NCBI GenBank assembly: GCA_907163375.1
Contig: CAJQUW010003459.1
Location: 175,010 to 239,009, forward strand
Direction: 5' to 3'
DNA: 64,000 nucleotides
Origin: Prostheceraeus crozeri
Taxonomy: Eukaryota > Platyhelminthes > Polycladida > Euryleptidae
Below, piece after piece: positions 22,456-32,092 of the stretch. The notes beneath the pieces were generated by a model. It searched no databases and was not told the DNA's origin. It worked only from the letters and a program-made list of their open reading frames with translations. How positions within the stretch are numbered: the stretch's first letter is position 1; each line of letters begins with the position of its first letter. The translations under genes were made by a program, and so were the position numbers.

Positions 22456-24349
22456 CATCAGCGTACTTGTTTTGTCATTCAAACTAAACTACTGCACTGT
22501 TTTAGAAGTATTGAATATTATTTTTTGAATCATGGTCCAATTTTGTGCAAGTTTGCATCGGAATTTGTAGGTATGACATGTTAAATTCCGTCGCAAAATT
22601 GTCAAATTAGTTCAGTATCTTATTTGAGCAAAGATAATTTACACATAAGAAGTGCAAATGTGTAAATCATAATTTACACATGAAAAAGCATGATATAACA
22701 ACAATTACACCAGGTTAAATATGTAGGAGCTGATCTCCACTTGTCAACTTGGGCAATTGGGCATAGGAAACGATTGAAGTTCTTCAGTACCATGGAAATA
22801 GAGAATGGTAGTCAATCCATTAGATGCTTATCTGTCCGTGGTAAAGCAAGTTTGATGCCCGGGAAAAATATTGCTGCTGTCCGGGAAAATGAATATCGAA
22901 AATCTGTCGACATGGGTATTACAATCTTAGCATCGGTTGTTGCAGTCCACTGATTTTCACGCAGCTTCCTTACTTTACTCACAGTAGTGCTCCATTCGTT
23001 TCACATGCGCAGAATCAGCTGGCAATTATTTATGGATCATCTGAATGCATGCAGAACAGCTACACTACACTGTATTCATATGCTCTTCTCGTGGCCCCAG
23101 TCAAGGGTATTGTGGGTGGACCCCTTAGAGGGCCCCCGTTTGAGAACCACTGTTCTACCATATTGCTATAGTATATTTTTTGTTACTCATGCCGAAAAGG
23201 TGAAGTGCGTAAGTTGCGGCTGGATAAAGTTTATTCAGTTCATTCAGGGCGTATCTTTGTTCAGTTTGATACACTTACATTCGTTCAGTTTTCTTCATCT
23301 CTTCTCGCTTTGCGACAGCAATTCCAATATTTTAGAAGAATTTCACTTGATTGTAAGATTTAAATTACTACCTTTCTCTAAACGCTTCCGACTGTTTCCA
23401 TTATTAACAGTATGGCAAAAGAAATTATTCATTTGCAATGAAAGAAAATCATTATAGCTGTCTTGTATCAAGCTGTTAAAATTCACAAGTTCCTGTGCAA
23501 TGAAATGATTGCTTGCAATAGAATTCTGCAAAATTTCATTCATTTCCAGTTTTAGGATATTCGTGTCAGAATTACTAAATATAGAAATCGACATTAATCG
23601 ATGCAGACCGATAGTGTCTGAAATGTGACTTCTTTTATCTTTCAAGTAATTGAAGTTACTTCGGATCATGATGTTTAAGTTCTAAAGGTGGTGAATGTGT
23701 ATTCTGGGAATTATAGGCTAGAGAGCTCAGTCAAATGAATTCCTACATCATAACTTTCTGATACTTTAAGTCTGAAGATCTATCAGACATCATTGAAGGA
23801 TAGTCTTCTATATGTGACTCAATGATATTGGTCATCAACGCATAACGTCAATCAATTGACTGTGAGCCTGTAGTTCGACCTCGATGATCAATCCCCGTCA
23901 TACATGGCTCTTAGGATGTCTATGAGTATTATCTACGCATTTTAGAAACTTAACTTCTCATGACAACCCTGGTGTGCAAATCATTATGTCAAACATTTAT
24001 GGTTGTATTGTGTCATAAAAATTTTGATAAAATACAATACATCCAAATTCTTGAATAACTAGCGGGATGAATCTGGTACTGTGGCAGGTTGAGAGCTTGA
24101 GACGATTACTGTCTCGCATGACTGATCGCACTCATTACTCATTCATACCAACCTGCATGAATCCAGCATTATGAGAGTGGTCTGATGAAGCAGCAGGTGC
24201 TAAACCATTCATATTTCATGTCACAGTATATTTAATGCATGCATTTGATTCAGCCCTTTTGAGTAGGACTAGCTTGTTCTTCGTGCCTTGTTAGTCGATA
24301 ACAAATTATCCGTAAATCGTGTATGATGCAATATAGATCTAGGACAATT
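22456..24349. other. Unassigned DNA with one hAT-type terminus
   Basis: Open frames at 22741-22953, 22987-23457 (+) and 23343-23669 (-) show no family features. The only recognised signal is a hAT-like terminus at about 23095-23152. Confidence 0.5.
23095..23152 (-). mobile_element. Solo hAT-type terminus
   Basis: The sequence ends GTTTGAGAACCACTG. Its reverse complement CAGTGGTTCTCAAAC is the classic Charlie-like hAT end, preceded inside by GC-rich CCCCTTAGAGGGCCCCC. No partner end with a matching 8-bp duplication (TTCTACCA expected) was found, so the extent of the element is unknown. Confidence 0.5.
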
Positions 24350-24517
24350 GAGAAAAACAATAATTTGTGGTTAGTCTCTCCCCAATACTTTTTTCCAATA
24401 TGCGAGTGTTTTGAATAAAAAAGGCAGATGTTATGCGCCAGACGTTTCGCGTACCAGCCGCTTTCTCAATGGCAAAAATCTATTAAAATTTTACAAATCG
24501 AGTATATATAAGAATTG

Positions 24518-24805
24518 CTAAAAACATGATGCCAGTTCGTGACGACGATTTAGAGCCGGCTTCATTTGTGCAATCAATTGTGATTCGCTGATGCTGGTTT
24601 TGACAGGGCAATCTAAAATTCGCAGTATGCTGACGTCAAAGTCTTCAATATTGTTCGCGGCACATTTCAAGCAGTGATCAGCCAAGGCACTTGCTGTGTC
24701 TCCATTCACGATGCTTCTGCGATGTTCATTAAATCTCAACCGAGATGGGCGTGAAGATTTACCTATGTAACTAGAACTTTTGTAGTTTATCAGTTTATTT
24801 GTCAT
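24518..24805 (-). CDS. GIY-YIG endonuclease fragment, left arm (5'-truncated)
   Basis: The minus-strand frame reads SSYIGKSSRPSRLRFNEHRR, then SALADHCLKC, ILRILDCPVK and ISESQLIAQMKPALNRRHEL to a stop. YIG, R..FNEH, the Glu in ESQLI and PALN are the conserved landmarks of the Penelope-element nuclease. The GIY half and all upstream reverse transcriptase are missing because the palindrome centre cuts the element. The first few codons come from the 37-bp spacer, so the ATG at 24805 is incidental. Confidence 0.8.
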   Translation of the reverse strand: MTNKLINYKSSSYIGKSSRPSRLRFNEHRRSIVNGDTASALADHCLKCAANNIEDFDVSILRILDCPVKTSISESQLIAQMKPALNRRHELASCF

Positions 24806-24814
24806 TTTTGTTCT

Positions 24815-25072
24815 TCTAGTTACATAGGTAAATCTTCACGCCCATCTCGGTTGAGATTTAATGAACATCGCAGAAGCATCGTGAATGGAGACACAGCAAG
24901 TGCCTTGGCTGATCACTGCTTGAAATGTGCCGCGAACAATATTGAAGACTTTGACGTCAGCATACTGCGAATTTTAGATTGCCCTGTCAAAACCAGCATC
25001 AGCGAATCACAATTGATTGCACAAATGAAGCCGGCTCTAAATCGTCGTCACGAACTGGCATCATGTTTTTAG
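24815..25072 (+). CDS. GIY-YIG endonuclease fragment, right arm (5'-truncated)
   Basis: Mirror copy of the left-arm protein with the same residues through PALNRRHELASCF and the same stop. The open frame enters from the spacer (S-Y-I-G begins near 24820). No independent promoter or start is visible; the ATG at 24851 lies inside the conserved domain. Followed by the same tail, including the GAGAAAGCGGCTGGTACGCG / AAACGTC motif at 25121-25149. Confidence 0.8.
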   Translation, partial: SSYIGKSSRPSRLRFNEHRRSIVNGDTASALADHCLKCAANNIEDFDVSILRILDCPVKTSISESQLIAQMKPALNRRHELASCF

Positions 25073-25241
25073 CAATTCTTATATATACTCGATTTGTAAA
25101 ATTTTAATAGATTTTTGCCATTGAGAAAGCGGCTGGTACGCGAAACGTCTGGCGCATAACATCTGCCTTTTTTATTCAAAACACTCGCATATTGGAAAAT
25201 AAGTATTGGGGAGAGACTAACCACAAATTATTGTTTTTCTC

Positions 25242-25823
25242 ATATTATGAACCTCCCGACGAAATCCATCAACTAGGACAATTGATTTGCATTTTCGAGT
25301 CGCTCAGGTTATTTGCAAGCTCGAGAGGTATTTCAATGAGATCATGCACCAGTGTCGCAAGCTCCTAATAAGGTGCGAAGTTTGGACTTTCAATTATCTT
25401 AAGCACGTTGGCAGTCCCAAGTAACTAGATTAAATGACACAAAAGAGTATCCACTGTGTGCAAGACACTTTTAGCCCGGATTACTTTCAGCCACAAACGT
25501 AGAATAAACTACATTCACATATGCTTGACTTATACCTACACACATCATCAATAGCTTGTCATGACTCTTGTGTCTTCTCAGTTGAATTTGAATCGAATCC
25601 TCCCTTCGACTGGTCAATTAAATCGAATCCGATAAAGCCTACTATAATCTCAACCTGCTCGAAAAAGAAAGAAATTTTAAACATGCATACCTTCATCATC
25701 ATCTTGAAGTGTATACCACGATTCGAATGGTGTCGATATCTGCTGATTGCAGAGCTTTAACTCATGGTATTTACCCTTAGATTTCATCATAAATTAAATC
25801 ATGTCATATCACTTTGCAGTCAG
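25242..25823. other. 5' flank of SPTLC1
   Basis: About 580 bp between the PLE palindrome and the SPTLC1 start codon. No clear TATA box, CpG island or upstream exon could be identified. TTTGCAG at 25815-25821 could be a splice acceptor if a 5'-UTR exon lies further upstream. Confidence 0.45.
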
Positions 25824-26108
25824 ATGCAAGATTACGTGAATATCTACCGAGATTTGTACAATGCCTTGTGTCAGGCACCGAGTTATCATCTTCTGGTAGA
25901 AGCTGGACTTGTCCTCTTCGTCATCTACATTATGTACGCGCGCTCATGGAAGCCTCGTGATCGTGAGGAACTGTCACAGAAAGAGAAAGACCAGCTGGTG
26001 GCTGAATGGGAGCCTGAGCCTTTGGTACCAAAGGACTTCAAAATGCCAGACACTATTCGACGTGCGTTTAACAGACAAGCGGTTTCAGCTCTTGGAAAGT
26101 ATGTCAAG
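25824..26108 (+). CDS. SPTLC1: SPTLC1 exon 1: N-terminus of serine palmitoyltransferase subunit 1
   Basis: Ninety-five codons from ATG 25824 to a GTAAGT donor at 26109, ending in phase 0. SPTLC1 pairs with SPTLC2/3 in the endoplasmic reticulum membrane and catalyses condensation of serine with palmitoyl-CoA, the first step of sphingolipid synthesis. The residues align with the animal N-terminus: LYNALCQAPSYHLLVEAG, then a single membrane segment (about residues 23-39, GLVLFVIYIMYA). After these come a charged linker and EWEPEPLVPKDF, close to the conserved EEWQPEPLVP. A further in-frame ATG at 25764 exists, but the 25824 start gives the expected number of residues ahead of the conserved AP.YHL. 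Followed by an unusually long intron. Confidence 0.92.
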
Positions 26109-26382
26109 GTAAGTGAGCTGCTAATCAGCAGATCTTCTGAACTGAGTTAGATGTTCGTCTCGTTGAGGTTGGAGGGAGCATATTTTACGTCTTTCCTGGA
26201 CTCAATTTCTCCTTACTTATCGACGTTCTGCCATAGTTGAATTTGTAGAATCCTCAACAATCCGCAACTCTCCTGGAAAACCGCGAATGACATTAGCAGA
26301 CAGTGTTTGTACATTGTGTTAACTTATCTTGCATCTGACGTCAAGAATATGAAAATATTCTAGTCCAGCGAAAATTGAAAGA

Positions 26383-26566
26383 TTGATTTTTGCGTCGCTG
26401 CTCCCCATACTGAGGGGTAACTTCGTTGACAGACTTTATTTGGATCGTTGTGATCTTTTAGTCCGGATTCCGTTCCTGCCGACTTCCAGTGACACTTTCG
26501 GGACTCGACCTCTAGCCCAGAAGATCGCCAGGCCAAGCACTTAATCACTGTGCTACGGAGATCACC
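26383..26566 (-). mobile_element. tRNA-derived SINE, copy a
   Basis: Read on the minus strand: GGTGATCTCCGTAGCACAGT carries a pol III A box (GTAGCACAGTGATTAAGTGC), then AGAGGTCGAGTCCCG, a B box. After these comes a family-specific body, GAAGTCGGCAGGAACGGAAT, then CCGGACTA and TCCAAATAAAGTCTG. The tail near CCCC..GCAGCGACG matches the tails of the other copies. The A and B boxes show a tRNA-derived head. Three other copies (46015, 57161, 57925) and one partial (46771) lie in this window. Confidence 0.85.
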
Positions 26567-27382
26567 ATGGGAGAGAGTAGATGAACAGATATGCAATAGG
26601 GCTGGGGTGAATTAAGAAAATTTGATCCGAATTAATTCGTGTGAAAAAATTCGAATATTCAGATGATTCGAACTTTTTGTAAAATCAACTCATTTTCAAT
26701 TTTCTATTCTAAAGAAATGTCACATTTTTCAGGAATCTATCACATCAATCGTTCGACAATTTATTCAAATTAGTAATATACATAATTTTTGAGAATAGTC
26801 GCTAAATATGAATAGCAGGAAATTGCTGGCAATTAAATTATGAACATATATTGATACATTCATGCAGAATGAAGCTTCTCACACAGGGTTGCTATTTTCG
26901 TACAAAAATAGAACTTTTTCAACCGCTTTTGGGGAAAGTGAGGTGCGCTTTTTTGAAATCAAATCACTACTTTTTTAATTGTCTTTCTGATGGCAACGCA
27001 GAGATAGCTGCGTGTTACCTCACACAGAGAAGGGTAAAGCAGACACCTTTCTTTCCACCGCTTCAGAGGATCGATTAAAATTGGAGCTGTTACCTCTCTT
27101 GTAATGTAAGTTTCAATTTCATTCTGCCTGAAATCAGCTCTCATGGTCAAACTATTCGCGTCATCATGGTCACTGTATGTGCTCTCCAGAAAAGATTGTT
27201 CTCGGCCATTTCTAATGGGCTCCTGAGTTGCAGATTCTATCGCTTTCATTTTATTCCTAATAAAATTCTTTTTGAATAAATTCCAAAACATTCGATTTCA
27301 GACCTTTTTGTTTCGCAGTACTTCTTGACATATTGAAACGTGACTCTGAGTCAGATCTGAACTCATAAATTACTGTTTCAAG

Positions 27383-27995
27383 CACAGAATCAGATTCATC
27401 TGCGCGCGCTTCGGTTTCCTAGAAAGGAAGAGTTAGATGCAACCTTAATATCGAAATGGCACATCACAGAATTAGACAACTTGCTCCTTTTCGAATGGAT
27501 AATTCGTGTATCGCTTGCTATTGGAAATGGCAAACAACAAGCTGTCAGCAGAGGGCACCAGAGCCAGTGAGATATGCGTGTGTGCTGTGATATCACTTCG
27601 CACACACCAAAACACACATCGCTATCTAGACTAACATTCGATTCAATGTATACACTATACAGTGAGGAATGCCGAGGAGAGGATGTGAAAACATCAAGTG
27701 AACTAATTTCCGTACGTCTGCTACTTTTTTTAATAATGATCGGAAGGTCCAACATTATGGAGCAAACATGTGAGCAATAATTTGAATTCTTCGAATCTGA
27801 AGGAATTTTGGCAGTCGAAGCACTTTGCTGGAACTCGCATTAATCCGCAAGCGACGCACGACCTTTTTTTCTATCTTTGTTAGGTATCAGGAATTCCTTT
27901 TTCCCCACTTAGTAAGTTCCACGATGTGCCGTCGATTTCTAATCAATCACACTTCTAGCAAACCGAAGCAGATAAACAAAATATTTAATTCTGTG
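27383..27995 (+). mobile_element. hAT-type non-autonomous element, family H, copy 1
   Basis: Begins CACAGAATCA and ends TTAATTCTGTG (inverted ends), flanked by GTTTCAAG (27375-27382) and GTTTCAGG (27996-28003), an 8-bp duplication with one mismatch. The body matches copies at 52804-53504 (inverted) and 56041-56679, including GTGATATCACTTCGCACAC and AGCAGATAAACAAA. All three copies have their own duplicated flanks, which fixes the family boundaries. It encodes nothing recognisable and inserted into the hAT element at 26597-28730, so it is younger than that one. Confidence 0.9.
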
Positions 27996-28127
27996 GTTTC
28001 AGGCATCAAATTATTTTTCATCAGCCTGATTTCTTGTTGTGCTACGGCGATGCTGATTGGACACGACACTTATTCATTCGCTCATTTTGATCTTCCTTAA
28101 ACTAATTCAGTCAACAGCAATCGAATT

Positions 28128-28300
28128 GAAGTTCGTGAATTTGTTCGCTCCCCTAAAACAGCTACTGCAGTAGCAATGTTACAGACTTCGAAGCGAATCG
28201 AAGTTCGTGAATTTCTTCACGAACTTAAATCCCTAAGTCGTTACCGCCATGCTTACTAATAAAGTGGAATTTAAGCTGAGTCGAAGTTCGTGAATTTAAG
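28128..28300. repeat. Three GAAGTTCGTGAATTT repeats, one forming a hairpin
   Basis: Copies start at about 28128, 28199 and 28282. At the middle copy AAGTTCGTGAA is followed by TTCACGAACTT, a perfect inverted repeat. The spacing of roughly 70-85 bp near the right end of the hAT element suggests subterminal transposase-binding repeats; function is inferred. Confidence 0.7.
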
Positions 28301-28738
28301 AATTATTGCCTCCTTATCCCTATGAATCTATTAGCCCCCTACTTCCTTTTGGAGTTAGCGCATTTACATTCAGCAGAAACCGAACTAATTTTAATTCATT
28401 TCTGCATGACCAAAATTATTTTGTTCTCACCTCAATATAGAGATTGACATGATTTTATTCCACAAATTCAGCAATTTATATGCATGAACCTCTTCCTTGC
28501 GTCTATCAAATGGAAAGGGTTTGAACTACACCAAATATACTGTGACTGATGTCATTGCCTTGATAATAGCATTCTATTGTCAAATAAGATCAGATAATTG
28601 GTCAAATGCCGAAAATAACACACCTACTTAACTACTTGACTCAACATACTTCTGAAGTAAACTCCTTTTACTTTAATGAGACTGAAAATGGAAATTACTT
28701 AAAAAAATTCGAATATTCACCCCAGACCTAATATTCAA

Positions 28739-30655
28739 CAGCCAGAAAAAGACAACTGTTTTTCTTTCGATCATAGACTTGATTTCATAAGCATGTTTGA
28801 TTATTCGCCTGAGATTGACTTCAATTCGAGATACAAGTGTGCTGCAAACCACACCGAAGTATTAGAATTTCCACTCTCAAGTATTTCACTTGTTTTCAGG
28901 ACCGAAATCACAAGGTTGAAATATTTCTTCATGAACAAATCAACCCTATTATGATGATTTGTTGATTAAAGCTATGTAACAGTCATTACAAGTGAAGCCT
29001 GACTTGACCATTCATTCGTATGTGAATGACATAACACCTCGCCCATTGACGGCTTTGAACGTTCGCTGGACTTCAATTCACATTCAATATCTGTAAATCT
29101 TCTTTTGTCTTCATTTCAGTTGTAGATATCTCTGCACTTCTCTCCTTTCAAAACATCTTAATTTTGAGGTGTTTGCACGGGATTCGTGCGGAACCCTGAT
29201 AGTTCCAATCATTCGAATTACCATTTAACCGAATTACTTCATTGACAGTACATAGTGGTCTAAAAGATGTCGGTTAAATGGTGGTCTTGCTTCTTTCGAA
29301 AGTATCGAAGATGGAAAAGATTTAAATATGGGTGAGCAATACACGCCGGGAACACTGGAGCCGAGCCGAAATAATATCATATTTCTGCTCGATTTGGAGC
29401 ATTGATGGACGTAGTGGAGGTCTAGTAATAAAGGACGGCTAGCTGTAGGAGTGCACCGGATTTGAAAAGTAAAACAGATCTTCGCATGTAAAATCACTTC
29501 ATTTGACTCCGCGCATGTAAAGATATCCTTTGTTTGTTCAGGCGACCTCAAATGTCCCACATTACTGCCGTCAAAAATCCATGTTGATTTTATGTTGTTG
29601 TTTTATAGTATGCCTACTCAGTAGTTACTGACGTTTGAATCCCTATCAAAACTCTAGAACCGGATGCAGACCACCCAGACATTCGTTTTTTCGCTTTTAT
29701 CGAGTGGCATTCGTTTATTTTTCGTTTTTATTTGAGTAGAGCAAGAAAATAGTGTTCCGTAGTACAGGCTTTTTTTTACATGTTGACAACGTGACTTTAT
29801 GTCATGTTGCCCATTCCTTTTGTCATTCTATCATCCATGTGTTGACAATTAAATCCAGATGTTGACAAAAGCACAATCTTATGTAAGAACATTTATTATA
29901 TAGGAATTGGAAATTGTGCCCTTATTAGCGATCCAAGACCTTGAAAACCTTGCATCGTAAAGCTTGGACTTGGTTTTCGATTAATTTTCTCGTCTATTTG
30001 TCATGTTTTGAATTGAATTGAAAAGATCCAATATTGAAATATATTGATTTTATTTCGTTTTCGTTGTTTATTGCAAAATAACGAAGACGAGAAGAAAATC
30101 AACATCTTTGATATTTACTATTTCGAATTCAATTCAAAGCTTGGATTTAGTTGCATATTTTAGTAGACGTGCATGGAGCATGATCTTGATAATTGGACCT
30201 TGAAGAAGTCTGTATAGTGATAACTTTATGGCATATTTTCATGGATTTATCCAATATTATCATTTGTCGTCGCATTTCATAAATTTAGATTTAGAATATT
30301 GATGTATATTTACACTGGAAAGCTTTGATTGAAAAAGTACTAATATGTATCTCATGAGAGGCAGTTTTGATCTCTGGAAGAGGCCCACTTATAGTTAAAA
30401 GCTTGACCGAAAGGGTCTGTAAAGAACCCACTCGAATGTAAATCATTGACTACATAATTTTCTCTCTTTGGCAGCCGTCCATTGTCGGAAAATTTCATTT
30501 CAGAAATTTTATCTTCTAATCACTATAGGGCTATATAATTGAGCAATAGTGATCGCAATGATAGCATTGATCATAAATATACAAGTTGACACTTATACAT
30601 ATAAATCAACGTTTGCATCAATATCCATTTAACATTAGATAAATTTTGCTTCAAT
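28739..30655. other. Unassigned intronic DNA
   Basis: Nothing recognisable as a gene or element. The frame at 29234-29560 (-) has no family motif. Confidence 0.5.

Positions 30656-30690
<35 letters not shown>
30656..30690. repeat. (ATC)n microsatellite
   Basis: Uninterrupted ATC trinucleotide repeat, about eleven to twelve units. Confidence 0.95.
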
Positions 30691-30931
30691 TTATTTTCGT
30701 CAGCATTTTGTATTTTTGTCAGCAATAATATAGCTTAATTATGAGCATTATCTTCCTTTACAAAAAGGCATCCTGGTAAGCAATTTTATTAGCATAATTA
30801 AGCTTGTGAGTGCTGAAAAAAGTACAGTGATTATCAGATGATACCTTTTGTGCAATTACATTCTATCACTGTATAAAATAATTGCCATATTGCTGATTGT
30901 TGAATAAGATGTTTGATAGAATTATTTAAAT

Positions 30932-31639
30932 TATTACTTTTTAAGCAATATTTCGGACTTATAACTCAATTCTCAAGGTATACAAGTTAAAAAGACTAAG
31001 CTAGGTAAATACAAAAAGGATACAAAATTTAAAATACTATGTACACAGGAATTAGAAAATCAGAGTATGAAAATCTGATAGCTCATCTTTGTTGTTGATA
31101 GATGGCTTCAAAATCTTGATCTGCAGAAGTATGTATGGCAGCGCTGGAATACTGGAACTGAATGACTATCCGAAAAAGCTCAGTTACGTAACAACAAATA
31201 ACATCAGACAAGAGAGCAACAAATCCAAGATCCCTTACATCTCAGATAACATCAACAACAAAATCAATGCAACATTTCAAGAATTCAAGCTTCCTGTAAG
31301 AAAAACTCACGAATCATTCACTCTCAGAAATGCACTGAACCAATAACAACAAAAGCAACAAACATGCAGTTGGAAATCATGCTTGAATCCCGAACGAGAA
31401 ATTTGTGTCAAAGAAATGGTGGTATACGAAATAAAATGTAACAAATAAAAACAACGCTACGTCGGAAGTTCAATAAGAAGACTGCATACCAGAATCACAG
31501 AACATCTCAAATCAAATGACTCATCAATGCATAAGCATCTCAAGATATGCCAAACCATACGCCAGCTTAGTCTTTTTAACTTGCATAACTTGAGAATGGA
31601 GTCATACCTCCGAAATATTGTTTCAGAAGTAATAAAATA
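30932..31639 (+). mobile_element. Penelope-like element 3' part with an inverted terminal fragment
   Basis: The + strand coding remnant (31089-31639) is preceded by 30932-31004, which is the inverted copy of this element's own 3' end (31562-31634). Both share CTTAGTCTTTTTAACTTG and the following CGAAATATTG stretch. So a short piece of the tail lies head-to-head with the main copy, the same type of arrangement as at 24350-25241. The two PLE loci differ in sequence, so this is a second family. Confidence 0.75.
31089..31639 (+). pseudogene. Penelope-like ORF C-terminus with GIY-YIG nuclease, two in-frame stops
   Basis: The frame reads KIPYISDNINNKINATFQEF and FTLRNALNQ (the region after the reverse transcriptase), then a stop at 31344-31346. 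It continues in the same frame with CVKEMVVYEIKCNK, a second stop, then QRYVGSSIRRLHTRITEHLK and SSMHKHLKIC. VVYEIKC is the GIY half, YVGSSIRRLHTRITEH the YIG half with conserved Arg and EH, and H..C completes the metal-binding pattern. The domain order is typical of animal Penelope-like elements. The copy is 5'-truncated and dead. Confidence 0.85.
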
Positions 31640-32084
31640 AAACATTCTATTAAACATTTTATTTAACAATCAGCAGCAAGACTTACAACGTAAATCATAA
31701 TTAGGCATAATACGTCCTAGGAGGTACTCCGTCAAGTTATCATTTTTATGCCAGCAAGTAATATTCGCAATCTACACAGGTTCGTAGTATTCGTGGTAGT
31801 GTATGGTTTGATGGTCATTATGATATGTATTTCGATATGACGCTATTATCATATTGCGAGTATGTTGTTATAACGCTATTCTAAATTGCTTGATGTAAAA
31901 ATTATGTGTTCGCTTTCCTAAGTTAAGGATTCGGTTTTTTTGCTTTTTTTAAATTCAAATCGGCTGGGTGGTCTGCGGCTGTTTCCTGGGATATGCGGTA
32001 GGAGAATCGCGTGCCTATCAAAAGTAGAATAAGAAGCTGTATTACTTACGTGTAGTCTGTGCTACTATTCATGCACTTTGAGAT
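31640..32084. other. Unassigned intronic DNA
   Basis: No feature recognised. Confidence 0.45.
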
Positions 32085-32092
32085 TCTATGCC

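Larger units (their letters stand above)
24350..25241. mobile_element. Head-to-head pair of Penelope-like 3' ends forming a 428-bp-arm palindrome
   Basis: Arms 24350-24776 and 24814-25241 are reverse complements with essentially one single-base difference, separated by a 37-bp spacer. Each arm encodes the same GIY-YIG fragment reading outward from the centre, followed by the same 3' untranslated tail. Near-identity means the inversion is recent or copied in one event. A transcript across it would fold into a long hairpin. Such inverted partial copies are known for Penelope-type elements, whose 'pseudo-LTR' structures arise at integration; that link is inference here. Confidence 0.9.
26597..28730. 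mobile_element. hAT-type element with a second hAT-type element inserted in it
   Basis: Ends TAGGGCTGGGGTGAAT and, inverted, TAGGTCTGGGGTGAAT match at 15 of 16. They are flanked by ATATGCAA (26589-26596) and ATATTCAA (28731-28738), an 8-bp duplication with one mismatch. Both ends continue into TTCGAATATTC-rich sequence. The interior holds the family H copy at 27383-27995 and three GAAGTTCGTGAATTT repeats toward the right end. No transposase domain is readable, so it is a non-autonomous or decayed hAT. Confidence 0.8.

Noticed and set aside
25909-26112. Alternative frames over SPTLC1 exon 1
   Set aside because: Only the 25824 frame matches SPTLC1 and reaches a donor in the right phase.
29666-31976. 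13-bp inverted pair GCAGACCACCCAG / CTGGGTGGTCTGC as ends of a 2.3-kb element
   Set aside because: No matching target duplication at the flanks and little similarity beyond 13 bases. Could be chance or very old ends.
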